Of a DNA stretch of 64,000 nt, positions 1-11,994 are shown in pieces; within the stretch, counting starts at the first letter, position 1; each line of letters opens with the position of its first letter. A program made the position numbers and the translations under genes. Source of the stretch: Apteryx mantelli (taxonomy: Eukaryota > Chordata > Aves > Apterygiformes > Apterygidae); NCBI RefSeq assembly GCF_036417845.1, contig NC_090015.1, forward strand, positions 440,781 to 504,780. The letters are read 5' to 3'. The notes under the pieces were generated by a model. The model did no database searches and was not told the origin of the DNA. It saw only the letters and a program-made list of their open reading frames with translations.

Positions 1-3000
1 CCCTAACCCTAACCCTAACCCTAACCCTAACCCTAACCCTAACCCTAACCCTAACCCTAACCCTAACCCTAACCCTAACCCTAACCCTAACCCTAACCCT
101 AACCCTAACCCTAACCCTAACCCTAACCCTAACCCTAACCCTAACCCTAACCCTAACCCTAACCCTAACCCTAACCCTAACCCTAACCCTAACCCTAACC
201 CTAACCCTAACCCTAACCCTAACCCTAACCCTAACCCTAACCCTAACCCTAACCCTAACCCTAACCCTAACCCTAACCCTAACCCTAACCCTAACCCTAA
301 CCCTAACCCTAACCCTAACCCTAACCCTAACCCTAACCCTAACCCTAACCCTAACCCTAACCCTAACCCTAACCCTAACCCTAACCCTAACCCTAACCCT
401 AACCCTAACCCTAACCCTAACCCTAACCCTAACCCTAACCCTAACCCTAACCCTAACCCTAACCCTAACCCTAACCCTAACCCTAACCCTAACCCTAACC
501 CTAACCCTAACCCTAACCCTAACCCTAACCCTAACCCTAACCCTAACCCTAACCCTAACCCTAACCCTAACCCTAACCCTAACCCTAACCCTAACCCTAA
601 CCCTAACCCTAACCCTAACCCTAACCCTAACCCTAACCCTAACCCTAACCCTAACCCTAACCCTAACCCTAACCCTAACCCTAACCCTAACCCTAACCCT
701 AACCCTAACCCTAACCCTAACCCTAACCCTAACCCTAACCCTAACCCTAACCCTAACCCTAACCCTAACCCTAACCCTAACCCTAACCCTAACCCTAACC
801 CTAACCCTAACCCTAACCCTAACCCTAACCCTAACCCTAACCCTAACCCTAACCCTAACCCTAACCCTAACCCTAACCCTAACCCTAACCCTAACCCTAA
901 CCCTAACCCTAACCCTAACCCTAACCCTAACCCTAACCCTAACCCTAACCCTAACCCTAACCCTAACCCTAACCCTAACCCTAACCCTAACCCTAACCCT
1001 AACCCTAACCCTAACCCTAACCCTAACCCTAACCCTAACCCTAACCCTAACCCTAACCCTAACCCTAACCCTAACCCTAACCCTAACCCTAACCCTAACC
1101 CTAACCCTAACCCTAACCCTAACCCTAACCCTAACCCTAACCCTAACCCTAACCCTAACCCTAACCCTAACCCTAACCCTAACCCTAACCCTAACCCTAA
1201 CCCTAACCCTAACCCTAACCCTAACCCTAACCCTAACCCTAACCCTAACCCTAACCCTAACCCTAACCCTAACCCTAACCCTAACCCTAACCCTAACCCT
1301 AACCCTAACCCTAACCCTAACCCTAACCCTAACCCTAACCCTAACCCTAACCCTAACCCTAACCCTAACCCTAACCCTAACCCTAACCCTAACCCTAACC
1401 CTAACCCTAACCCTAACCCTAACCCTAACCCTAACCCTAACCCTAACCCTAACCCTAACCCTAACCCTAACCCTAACCCTAACCCTAACCCTAACCCTAA
1501 CCCTAACCCTAACCCTAACCCTAACCCTAACCCTAACCCTAACCCTAACCCTAACCCTAACCCTAACCCTAACCCTAACCCTAACCCTAACCCTAACCCT
1601 AACCCTAACCCTAACCCTAACCCTAACCCTAACCCTAACCCTAACCCTAACCCTAACCCTAACCCTAACCCTAACCCTAACCCTAACCCTAACCCTAACC
1701 CTAACCCTAACCCTAACCCTAACCCTAACCCTAACCCTAACCCTAACCCTAACCCTAACCCTAACCCTAACCCTAACCCTAACCCTAACCCTAACCCTAA
1801 CCCTAACCCTAACCCTAACCCTAACCCTAACCCTAACCCTAACCCTAACCCTAACCCTAACCCTAACCCTAACCCTAACCCTAACCCTAACCCTAACCCT
1901 AACCCTAACCCTAACCCTAACCCTAACCCTAACCCTAACCCTAACCCTAACCCTAACCCTAACCCTAACCCTAACCCTAACCCTAACCCTAACCCTAACC
2001 CTAACCCTAACCCTAACCCTAACCCTAACCCTAACCCTAACCCTAACCCTAACCCTAACCCTAACCCTAACCCTAACCCTAACCCTAACCCTAACCCTAA
2101 CCCTAACCCTAACCCTAACCCTAACCCTAACCCTAACCCTAACCCTAACCCTAACCCTAACCCTAACCCTAACCCTAACCCTAACCCTAACCCTAACCCT
2201 AACCCTAACCCTAACCCTAACCCTAACCCTAACCCTAACCCTAACCCTAACCCTAACCCTAACCCTAACCCTAACCCTAACCCTAACCCTAACCCTAACC
2301 CTAACCCTAACCCTAACCCTAACCCTAACCCTAACCCTAACCCTAACCCTAACCCTAACCCTAACCCTAACCCTAACCCTAACCCTAACCCTAACCCTAA
2401 CCCTAACCCTAACCCTAACCCTAACCCTAACCCTAACCCTAACCCTAACCCTAACCCTAACCCTAACCCTAACCCTAACCCTAACCCTAACCCTAACCCT
2501 AACCCTAACCCTAACCCTAACCCTAACCCTAACCCTAACCCTAACCCTAACCCTAACCCTAACCCTAACCCTAACCCTAACCCTAACCCTAACCCTAACC
2601 CTAACCCTAACCCTAACCCTAACCCTAACCCTAACCCTAACCCTAACCCTAACCCTAACCCTAACCCTAACCCTAACCCTAACCCTAACCCTAACCCTAA
2701 CCCTAACCCTAACCCTAACCCTAACCCTAACCCTAACCCTAACCCTAACCCTAACCCTAACCCTAACCCTAACCCTAACCCTAACCCTAACCCTAACCCT
2801 AACCCTAACCCTAACCCTAACCCTAACCCTAACCCTAACCCTAACCCTAACCCTAACCCTAACCCTAACCCTAACCCTAACCCTAACCCTAACCCTAACC
2901 CTAACCCTAACCCTAACCCTAACCCTAACCCTAACCCTAACCCTAACCCTAACCCTAACCCTAACCCTAACCCTAACCCTAACCCTAACCCTAACCCTAA

Positions 3001-3870
3001 CCCTAACCCTAACCCTAACCCTAACCCTAACCCTAACCCTAACCCTAACCCTAACCCTAACCCTAACCCTAACCCTAACCCTAACCCTAACCCTAACCCT
3101 AACCCTAACCCTAACCCTAACCCTAACCCTAACCCTAACCCTAACCCTAACCCTAACCCTAACCCTAACCCTAACCCTAACCCTAACCCTAACCCTAACC
3201 CTAACCCTAACCCTAACCCTAACCCTAACCCTAACCCTAACCCTAACCCTAACCCTAACCCTAACCCTAACCCTAACCCTAACCCTAACCCTAACCCTAA
3301 CCCTAACCCTAACCCTAACCCTAACCCTAACCCTAACCCTAACCCTAACCCTAACCCTAACCCTAACCCTAACCCTAACCCTAACCCTAACCCTAACCCT
3401 AACCCTAACCCTAACCCTAACCCTAACCCTAACCCTAACCCTAACCCTAACCCTAACCCTAACCCTAACCCTAACCCTAACCCTAACCCTAACCCTAACC
3501 CTAACCCTAACCCTAACCCTAACCCTAACCCTAACCCTAACCCTAACCCTAACCCTAACCCTAACCCTAACCCTAACCCTAACCCTAACCCTAACCCTAA
3601 CCCTAACCCTAACCCTAACCCTAACCCTAACCCTAACCCTAACCCTAACCCTAACCCTAACCCTAACCCTAACCCTAACCCTAACCCTAACCCTAACCCT
3701 AACCCTAACCCTAACCCTAACCCTAACCCTAACCCTAACCCTAACCCTAACCCTAACCCTAACCCTAACCCTAACCCTAACCCTAACCCTAACCCTAACC
3801 CTAACCCTAACCCTAACCCTAACCCTAACCCTAACCCTAACCCTAACCCTAACCCTAACCCTAACCCTAA
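1..3870. repeat. Telomere, perfect CCCTAA array
   Basis: About 645 uninterrupted copies of CCCTAA. The C-rich strand reads 5'->3' from base 1, which is the orientation expected at the left end of a vertebrate chromosome. No variant repeat is seen before base 3870, where one C is lost. Such homogeneity is normal for a distal telomere, but an assembler could also have collapsed or polished it. Confidence 0.99.
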
Positions 3871-3889
3871 CCTAACCCTAACCCTAACC

Positions 3890-3923
<34 letters not shown>

Positions 3924-4160
3924 GCCCTAGCCCTAGCCCTAGCCCTAGCCCTAGCCCTAGCCCTAGCCCTAGCCCTAGCCCTAGCCCTAGCCCTAGCCCA
4001 AAACCCTAACCCAAAACCCTAACCCTTAAACCCTAACCCTAAACCCTAACCTAACCCCTAATCCTAACCCCTAACCCTACCCCCAGCCCTACTGCTAGCC
4101 CTACCCCTACCCCTATCTGTGCCTGTAGTCCTGCTGCTAGCCCTACCCCTTTGTCCTTAA
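3871..4160. repeat. Degenerate telomere-adjacent repeats with CCCTAG block
   Basis: A transition zone. It has a few imperfect CCCTAA units, then about 13 tandem copies of the variant CCCTAG (about 3919-3999), then degenerate CCCTAA/CCCTAC/CCCCAG words that fade out by about 4160. Proximal telomere zones of vertebrates typically carry variant hexamers like this. The CCCTAG run is a clean block, which points to local amplification of one variant. Confidence 0.93.
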
Positions 4161-4521
4161 TTGAATTAGTCCTAGACCTGTATTTGTAAATCCTAGGTCT
4201 TGTGTTTGCTCTCATGTTTTGGGCAGTGCATGGGTCTGCATGTCTGGGTGATCACAGCTTCAGGTGATTGCACTGTCCCTGGGTTTGAGGTGCTAATGGG
4301 TGTCTGACCTGTGTACTGCTGTGTACTGCTGTGTGGAGTACTGGCTGTAGTCTTAGTTTGTGGTCTGTAGTTTCTGTACTCTGTCATGTGTCTGTATGTT
4401 ATGCTGTACATGCATGCAGTGATGTGTTTTGTGTGAGTAGTGTATTTATATTTAAAAAGAAAGAAAAACAATAAGTCTAGGAAGAAATAATTTGCATATT
4501 TAATGAATTCATTAGCAGAAG
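4161..4521. other. Non-coding subtelomeric spacer
   Basis: Moderately AT-rich sequence without recognisable genes. A short duplication (tgtactgctg, twice in tandem) lies near 4313-4333. I see nothing else in it. Confidence 0.6.
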
Positions 4522-4599
4522 TAGGATACTGGCTGGGAGTAAATAATTTTTTTATTTTAAATTGTATAGTAAAATTGTTTACTCCCAGCCAGTATGCTA
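4522..4599. repeat. Long inverted repeat (hairpin), 22-bp arms
   Basis: The arm at 4522-4543 (core atactggctgggagtaaa) is the reverse complement of 4578-4599 with one mismatch. An AT-rich loop of 34 bases separates them. It can fold as a stem-loop or cruciform. It could be a relic of a small inverted-repeat element, but no flanking target duplication was established. Confidence 0.85.
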
Positions 4600-4650
4600 G
4601 AAAAAAAGCAGACAGAAAAGTAAAGTAAAGTAAGGAAAGAAGAAAGGAAA

Positions 4651-4682
4651 TGCTTTTTATTCTCAGCTGAGAATAAAAAGCA
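4651..4682. repeat. Perfect 32-bp palindrome
   Basis: The two 16-bp halves meet at CTCAG|CTGAG and match exactly with no spacer. The right half then reappears almost at once as a partial direct copy (gagaataaaaagc at 4684-4694). It marks the boundary with the purine-rich tract that follows. Confidence 0.9.
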
Positions 4683-5620
4683 GAGAATAAAAAGCTAAGA
4701 GAAGAAAGCCAAGACTAAAAAGAGAGAGGAAAGAGAGGAAAAAAAGGAGAAGAGAGGAGGGAGTAGAAAAACAGCAAACAACAGAAAATATAGAGAAAAA
4801 CAAGAAGGAGCAGAGAGCAGAAAACAAAAGGAGCAGAGAGCGGAAAACAGAAGGAGCAGAGAGGAGAGCACAAAGAGCAAGGCAAAAACAGCAGAGAGGA
4901 GAGCGCAAAGAGCAAGGCAAAACCAGCAGAGAGCAGAGCGCAAAGAGCAAGGCAAAACCAGCAGAGAGCAGAGAGCAGAGCACAAAGAGCAAGGCAAAAC
5001 CAGCAGAGAGCAGAGCAAGGCAAAACCAGCAGAGAGCAGAAAGCAGAAAACAGCAGAAATAAAGGAGAAAAAAGCAGAAAAGAAAGAATAAAAAGCAAAG
5101 AGCAGAGAACAAAGCAGAGAATAAAGAGCAGAAAGCAAAGCTAAGCAAAGCTAAACAAAGGGCAAAGGGCAAGGCAAAGAGCAGAAAACAGAACAAAGGG
5201 CAAAGCACAGAGTGGGAAGCAGGCAATTAGGCAGAGAGGAAAGAGCAAACAGCAAAGAGATGAAAGCAATGAGCAAAGCAAAAAATGTAAAGCAGGATAG
5301 CACAAAGCAAAGAATAAAGAGCAAAGCACAAAACTAAAGTAAGGTAGAGTGGAAGACTAAACAGTAAAGACTAAAGACAGAAAAGTAGAGAAAAACAGGG
5401 GTAAAGCAAAGACAAACTGGGAGAACAGAAGAAAGAGACAAAATAAGAGACACAAAGAAATAACAAAAATTAAAAAAAAAAGAAATCTTTTTCTTAAGAA
5501 AAAAAGAGGACAGAGGAGGACCAAGATTAAAATAAGAGGATGACAAAAAAAAAAAATCTGTCTTCCTCTTATTCTAAAAGCAGAAAGGACCAAGAGCAAA
5601 GGGGAAAACAGCAAGAGCAA
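4683..5620. repeat. Polypurine (GA-rich) tract with short tandem units
   Basis: About 900 bases almost entirely A and G on the plus strand. They are built from variants of gcagagagcagagcgcaaag and gcaaggcaaaaccag. The clearest tandem copies, about 35-40 bp apart, are at 4850-5040. Long stop-free frames on the minus strand (rich in Leu, Ser, Phe and Cys) only reflect this composition and are not genes. Confidence 0.85.
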
Positions 5621-6539
5621 ATGTGTGGCGCAGGTACTTCAAATAACACAACAGAAACAAACAACAAAGCCATCTTTATTTGAAAGCAGACACAAACTCA
5701 GGCATCTTGATCATCTTTATTGCTCAAAAAAATACACAACAATCTCTTTATTACAACATCATGAACAAATCTTGGCCTTCCATCACCACAAAACCAGCAG
5801 CCTTCCCTTCCCCCTACCAGAACTCAGCATCTGCACCAGCACAACAAAGTTACATTTCAGTTACACAATCCATTACAAAGCAACAGATAAAACATCACAA
5901 ACAAGCCCACACTCTGCATCAGCTGCACATACTCTTCAGCATCCATCTCTACAATCTCACCGCTACCGCTCACATCCACCCACACATACTCTACCTTCCT
6001 ACAGTAACAAGCAAGCACCACAGGTTTTTTAGAAAGCCCCCAGTAACAGGGTTACCGAGTGCCTCCAAAAACCATCCTGCCTAGAAAAACCCAGCCCCGA
6101 GCCAAGACTCTGCAGCAATATTGGCGATGATCGTCGCCTCGCAGAGTGGCCGGGACCAGGGAAAAAAAAACCCAGCCAGGGGAAAAAAAAAAAAATCCCC
6201 CGGCTGGGGTTTTTTTTTTTAGTAGTTAAAAAATTCTAAATGCTAACTCCACCCTAGAGGAAAATAAAATAGAATTAAAAAAAACACACATGCATACAAA
6301 GTTAGACACATTCAATACCCAGCCCATCCAACAACCACACAACTGCCCACTCATTCCCACCATCACTGCTAATAAGATAACCACCACCTTACATCCCTTT
6401 TTTAAACACAACACTGTATCAACATGAATAAGAACCCCCCAAAATGCCCACACCAATCAAGACAATTTTTTTTTTTTTAAACAATACTTTTACACCTTAC
6501 TGAAAACCCTCAAAAACTTTCATGGGTACATTACTCTGC
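5621..6539. other. Non-coding subtelomeric DNA, A-rich
   Basis: No gene recognised. It contains several T-tracts and A-tracts (6168-6220, 6468-6480) and TTTATT words (5686-5760) that would be polyadenylation signals for minus-strand transcripts from the tandem units to the right. There is a small GC-rich patch at 6120-6160. Confidence 0.5.
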
Positions 6540-6585
6540 TCTGGCCACAGCCATTACCACACCCACAAACAAGGCAGCTCCAAGC

Positions 6586-6797
6586 ACAGACACACACACA
6601 GACACACACACAGACACACACACAGACACACACACAGACACACACACAGACACACACACAGACACACACACAGACACACACACAGACACACACACAGACA
6701 CACACACAGACACACACACAGACACACACACAGACACACACACAGACACACACACAGACACACACACAGACACACACACAGACACACACACAGACAG
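6586..6797. repeat. 10-bp minisatellite (CACACACAGA)n
   Basis: About 21 near-perfect copies of a 10-base unit. It grew from the short cacacagacagacacac stretch that sits at the same place in every downstream subtelomeric unit. The long stop-free frames here (His-Thr-His-Arg repeats or Cys-Val-Cys-Val repeats) are repeat artefacts. Confidence 0.97.
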
Positions 6798-7542
6798 ACT
6801 GCAAGAAAAACAGCAGTACAGAAGACGCTGCCAGCCAGAAAGCCCTACAATGCCACAACCATGTGTCTCTGATGCTCTGGGCGAGCCCAGAAAAGAGTCA
6901 AACGCCACTGCCCGTGATGGAAAGGGCCTGGCAAAGCCAGGCAGATCGATGCAGAAGAGGCCAGCGAGAAAGAACTAAGGACGTGACAACACAGGGAAGA
7001 AAACCCTGAAAGGAGGCCAGGAAGATGTAAAACGAGGGCAGCCTCGGAAGAGGAGTGGCCGACGAGGCCTCGGCGAGGGCCACGGAGATGACCGGCCACA
7101 AATGGCCACGATACAAAGACGGAACAACAGACAGCCCCTTTTAGCTGGCTGCACAGAACAAGATGCCATCCATTGGCACAAAGATGATGCATCAGACCAG
7201 TCAAAAGACAACAGATGCCTACTGCGCTAGTGCTGTACAGTGTGCTCCTTGAGCACGAGGAACAAGAGCAACATCAAGACCTGAGCAAAACGTAGCACAG
7301 CTATAACACACACCACATAGACTACACAACAACACAGACAGAGGCTGGAGCTGCCCTGCCTAGCACACCCTCACCTTCTGCCAGGCACACCCCACCGCCT
7401 CTGCCTCACACACAGCACTCATCCACAAGAGCCCTCAACACTACACTCACTGTCAGCACACACACAGACACACCGCCAAGACAAACCAACACCCTTTGCC
7501 CCTCAACTTAGCCTTTGCACTGCTCTGGGTCACCATCTGTCT

Positions 7543-7771
7543 TCAAGACACATCCTCAATGGCAGCCACATCCTCTCTGATCTTCCTCCGGTCACCACAT
7601 TCACCTTCATCACCTGCCAAAACAGAGCACAAGCGGTCACCCCCACGCCGGTCAGCTCCAGCCTTGTCCGCAAGAGCACCCTCCACGCCAAAGCCCCGCT
7701 GGCACCGCACTCACCTGCACTGTGCCAATCCCAAACTCCAACATTGTGGCTGGGGGGGACACCCATGGCAC
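7543..7771 (-). other. Candidate splice exons of subtelomeric unit 1
   Basis: On the minus strand a 57-base segment (7715-7771) lies between a pyrimidine-rich TTTTTTGCAG acceptor and a CAG|GTGAGT donor. It is followed by a segment starting at 7613 after TGTTTTGGCAG, with a frame (DEGECGDRRKIREDVAAIED) open to a stop at 7543-7545. The same pair with the same splice signals recurs in units 2 and 3 (near 10215/10073 and 12280/12140) and in altered form in units 4 and 5. The product is not recognised. The family could be a non-coding RNA or a decayed gene. Confidence 0.4.
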
Positions 7772-8616
7772 CTGCAAAAAACAAGACAAAACAACAACAT
7801 TTCTCCTCTGCCAGGCAACGCTCACCAACCCCACAACACCCAACACCAGTCAACATTTCAGGCCAGCACTACTCTCCCCTGCACACTACCATAGCTAACA
7901 CCCACAGCCAAGGCAGCTCCAGCCCCACACAGACAGACACACACAAACAAACATCAGACAGACATGAAGGAAAGCCCTACACAAAAAGAACTATTCCTAC
8001 GCATAAGACACTGCCAGCCAGAAAGCCCTTTGAGGCCACAACCATGTGGCTCTGATGCTCTGGACGAGCCCAGAAAAGTGACAAACACCACTGCCCGTGA
8101 CGGAAAGGGCCCGGCAAAGCCAGGCAGATCGATGCGGAAGAGGCCGGCAAGAAAGAACTAAGGACGTGACAACGCAGGGAAGAAAACCCTGAAAGGAGGC
8201 CGGGAAGACGCAAAACGAGGGCGGCCTCGGAAGAGGAGCGGCCGACGAGGCCTCGATGAGGGCCGCGGAGATGACCGGCCGCAAACGGCCACAGTGCAAA
8301 GATGGAGCGACAGACAACCCCTTTTAGCTGGCTGCACAGAAGAAGACGCCATCCATTGGCACAAAGATGATGCATCAGACCAGTCAAAAGACAACAGATG
8401 CCTACCATGCTAGTGCTGCACAGCGTGCTCCTTGAGCACGAGGAACAAGAGCAACATCAAGACCTGAGCAAAAGATAGCACAGCTACAACACGCACCACA
8501 TAGACTACACAACAACACAGACACAGGCTGGAGTTGCCCTGCCTAAAACACACCCACCTTCTGCCTTGCACACCCCACCGCCTCTGCCTCACACACAGCA
8601 CTCATCCAGAAGAGCC

Positions 8617-9874
8617 TGTCACCAAAGGAGTGATGCACTTCACTCCTAAGAGGGAAGCAGCACTACATTTACTGCAGTAATACAGCAACTTAAAGTTTAC
8701 TATTGAATAAGACCAATTTAATGAGGTTCAATTGGCAAGGTTCACTCAGTTATTTACTGCATGAAGGACAGGGTCAGATGCATGTGCAACAGAGACCCTC
8801 CCGTTGAGTCATGAGGTTCAGACTGCACCCCCTTGCTTTCTAAACTCCTTCCGAGAGGAGCCTAGGTGCAGCTGGATCCAGTCCTACTCCCAGACTTAGT
8901 CAATAGTTTATGTCTAAAGGAGTGAGTGCGAAGGGAACCCTCTCATTGAGTCATGAGGTTCAGACTGGACCCCCTTGCTTTCTAAACTCCTTCCGAGAGG
9001 AGCCTAGGTGCGGCTGGATCCAGTCCTACTCCCAGACTTGGTCAATGGTTTATGTCTAAAGGAGTGAGTGCGAAGGGAACCCTCTCATTGAGTCATGAGG
9101 TTCAGACTGGACCCCCTTGCTTTCTAAACTCCTTCCGAGAGGAGCCTAGGTGCGGCTGGATCCAGTCCTACTCCCAGACTTGGTCAACGGTTTCTGTCTA
9201 AAGGGGTGAGTGCGAAGAGAACCCTCCCGTTGAGTCACGAGGTTCAGACTGGACCCCCTTGCTTTCTAAACTCCTTCCGAGAGGAGCCTAGGTGCGGCTG
9301 GATCCAGTCCTACTCCCAGACTTGGTCAACGATTTATGTCTAAAGGGGTGAGTGCAAAGGGAACCCTCCCGCTGAGTCACGAGGTTCAGACTGGACCCCT
9401 TTGCTTTCTAAACTCCTTCCGAGAGGAGCCTAGGTGCGGCTGGATCCAGTCCTAGTCCCAGACTTGGTCAACAGTTTATGTTTAAGGAATTATGCACGCA
9501 ATTAGTCAGAGCTATAACTCAGGAAAGTTTCACAAAGTTCACAAAAGTTCAGTATGCTATTAATCACTTGCTGAGGATCTGTCACAGGTAAGGAATCTCT
9601 CTCAACCTTCAGAAGTAACCTGGAGAGGCATCCCTGCTCAAGAGGAGGTTCTGCAGTGCAGTCCGCTGCCCTGCAGGAGGGCTCAATGGGCTCTGGGCTG
9701 CCCCCTATTTATGGGGGGGGAAGATGATTGACTCATAGTCACATTGGCATACTAGACAGGCCTTAGTCGGCACATGCTCAACTAGCCCCTACATACATGC
9801 TGCTTACAGGGAAATCAGGTTGAGGGGGACAGAGCACATCAGTGCTGGGGGGGGGGAAGGAGCACACCACCACA
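8617..9874 (-). mobile_element. Solo LTR, copy 1 (5-bp target duplication)
   Basis: A 1258-base insertion in subtelomeric unit 2. On the minus strand it begins TGTGGTGG and ends GGTGACA, so it has the TG...CA ends of a retroviral LTR. GAGCC flanks both sides (8612-8616 and 9875-9879). The uninterrupted site is visible in units 1, 4 and 5. On the minus strand there is a TATA-like CATAAATAGGG near 9705-9715, and a polyadenylation-like site near 8666 that is mutated to AGTAAA. The body has five 142-bp tandem repeats. There are no internal retroviral genes. Confidence 0.88.
8795..9480. repeat. 142-bp tandem repeats inside LTR copy 1
   Basis: Five copies at an exact 142-base spacing (ATGAGG/ACGAGG word at 8811, 8953, 9095, 9237, 9379). 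Each contains ttcagactggaccccctt and cggctggatccagtccta. LTR copy 2 has only two of these, which accounts for most of the 416-base length difference between the LTRs. Confidence 0.95.
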
Positions 9875-9901
9875 GAGCCCTCCACACTACACTCACTGTC
9901 A

Positions 9902-9902
9902 G

Positions 9903-9941
<39 letters not shown>
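9902..9941. repeat. (AC)n microsatellite, unit 2
   Basis: About 17 AC dinucleotides preceded by gcgcgc. Homologous, longer (AC)n tracts sit at 11949-11990 (unit 3) and 13153-13206 (unit 4). Units 1 and 5 keep only a short unexpanded version, so the expansion is confined to units 2-4. Confidence 0.95.
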
Positions 9942-9942
<1 letters not shown>

Positions 9943-11074
9943 CAAGACACACCAACACCCTTTGCCCCTCAACTTAGCTTCTGCAGTGCTCTGGGTCACC
10001 ATCCATCCTCAACAGCAGCCGCATCCTCTCTGATCTTCCTCCGGTCACCACATTCGCCTTCATCACCTGCCAAAACAGAGCGCAAGCGGTCACCCCCATG
10101 CCAGTCAGCTCCAGCCTCGCCCGCAAGAGCACCCTCCACGCCAAAGCCCCGCTGGCATTGCGCTCACCTGCACTGCGCCAATCCCAAACTCCAACATTCT
10201 GGCTGGGGGGGCACCCACGGCACCTGCAAAAAACAAAACAAAACAAAATTTCTCCTCTGCCAGGCAACGCTCACCAACCCCACAACACCCAACACCAGTC
10301 AACGTTCCAGGCCAGCACTACTCTCCCCTGCACACTACCACAGCTAACACCCACAGCCAAGGCAGCTCCAGCCCCACACAGACAGACAGACACATCAGAC
10401 ACAGACACAGACATGAAGGAAAGCCCTACACAGAAAGAACTATTCCTACGCATAAGACACTGCCAGCCAAAAAGCCCTATAAGGCCACAGCTGCATGGTT
10501 CTGATGCTCTGGGCGAGCCCAGAAGAGAGTCAAACACCACTGCCCGTGACGGAAAGGGCCCGGCAAAGCCAGGCAGATCGATGTGGAAGAGGCCAGCGAG
10601 AAAGACCTAAGGACGTGACAATGCAGGGAAGAAAACCCTGAAAGGAGGCCGGGAAGACGCAAAACGAGGGCGGCCTCGGAAGAGGAGCGGCCGACGAGGC
10701 CTCGATGAGGGCCGCGGAGATGACCGGCCGCAAACGGCTGCGATGCAAAGACGGAGCGACGGACGGCCCCTTTTAGCGGGCTGCACGGAACAAGACGCCA
10801 TCCATTGGCACAAAGCTGATGAGTCAGGCCAGGCAAAAGACAACGGATGCCTACCGCGCTAGTGCTATACAGTGTGGGCTGTGCTCCTTGAGCACAAGGA
10901 ACAAGAGCAACATCAAGACCTGAGCAAAAAATAGCACAGCTACAACACGCACCACATAGACTACACAACAACACAGAGACAGGCTGGAGCTGCCCTGCCT
11001 AAAACACACCCACCTTCTGCCACACACACACCCCACCACCTCTGCCTCACACACAGCACTCATCCAGAAGAGCC

Positions 11075-11916
11075 TGTCACCAAAGGAGTGATGCACTTCA
11101 CTTCTAAGAGGGAAGCAGCACTACATTTATTGCAGTAAGACAGCAACTTAACAAAGTTTACTATTAAATAAGAACAATTTAATGAGGTTCAATTGGCAAG
11201 GTTCACTCAGTTATTTACTGCATGAAGGACAGGGTCAGACGCAAGCACAACGGAGACCCTCCCGTTGAGTCACGAGATTCAGACTGGACCCCCTTGCTTT
11301 CTAAACTCCTTCAGAAAGGAGCCTAGGTGCGGCTGGATCCAGTCCTAGTCCCAGACTTGGTCAATGCTTTATGTCTAAAGCAGTGAGTGCAAAGGGAACC
11401 CTCCCGTTGAGTCACGAGGTTCAGACTGGACCCCCTTGCTTTCTAAACTCCTTCCGAGAGGAGCCTAGGTGCGGCTGGATCCAGTCCTAGTCCCAGACTT
11501 GGTCAACAGTTTATGTTTAAGGAATTATGCATGCAATTAGTCAGAGCTATAACTCAGGAAAGTTTCACAAAGTTCACAAAAGTTCAGCATGCTATTAATC
11601 ACTTGCTGAGGATCTGTCACAGGTAAGGAATCTCTCTCAACCTTCAGAAGTAACCTGGAGAGGCGTCCCTGCTCAAGAGGAGGTTCTGCAGTGCAGTCCG
11701 CTGCCCTGCAGGAGGGCTCAATGGGCTCTGGGCTGCCCCCTATTTATGGGGGGGGGGGGGGGAGATGATTGACTCATAGTCACATTGGCATACTAGACAG
11801 GCCTTAGTCAGCACATGCTCTACTAGCCCCTACATACGTGCTGTTTACAGGGAAATCAGGTTGAGGGGGACAGAGCACATCAGTGGTGGGGGGGGAAAAA
11901 GGAGCACACCATCACA
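11075..11916 (-). mobile_element. Solo LTR, copy 2 (same target site as copy 1)
   Basis: 842 bases in subtelomeric unit 3 with the same ends as copy 1 and the same GAGCC duplication (11070-11074 and 11917-11921) at the same place in the unit. It has two 142-bp internal repeats and an intact minus-strand AATAAA (TTTATT at 11126-11131). Copies 1 and 2 therefore come from one insertion followed by duplication of the host unit. Confidence 0.88.
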
Positions 11917-11948
11917 GAGCCCTCCACACTACACTCACTGTCAGCGCG

Positions 11949-11949
11949 T

Positions 11950-11990
<41 letters not shown>
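11949..11990. repeat. (AC)n microsatellite, unit 3
   Basis: Pure AC dinucleotides after gcgtgc. It is homologous to the tracts in units 2 and 4. Confidence 0.95.

Positions 11991-11994
<4 letters not shown>

Noticed and set aside
4663-5620. Overlapping minus-strand frames rich in Leu, Ser, Phe and Cys that look like membrane proteins
   Set aside because: All arise from a polypurine tract; no splice sites, no complexity, several overlapping frames equally open.
6522-6908. Long open frames of His-Thr-His-Arg or Cys-Val-Cys-Val repeats
   Set aside because: They are translations of the 10-bp (CACACACAGA)n minisatellite; every frame is open because the repeat lacks stops.
8795-9480. CRISPR-like array (regular 142-bp repeats)
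   Set aside because: Repeats are contiguous without unique spacers and lie inside a eukaryotic LTR.
8617-11916. Internal retroviral genes between the two LTRs (a full provirus with LTRs at 8617 and 11075)
   Set aside because: The interval 9880-11070 is an ordinary subtelomeric unit, each LTR has its own target duplication, and no gag, pol or env-like frame is present.
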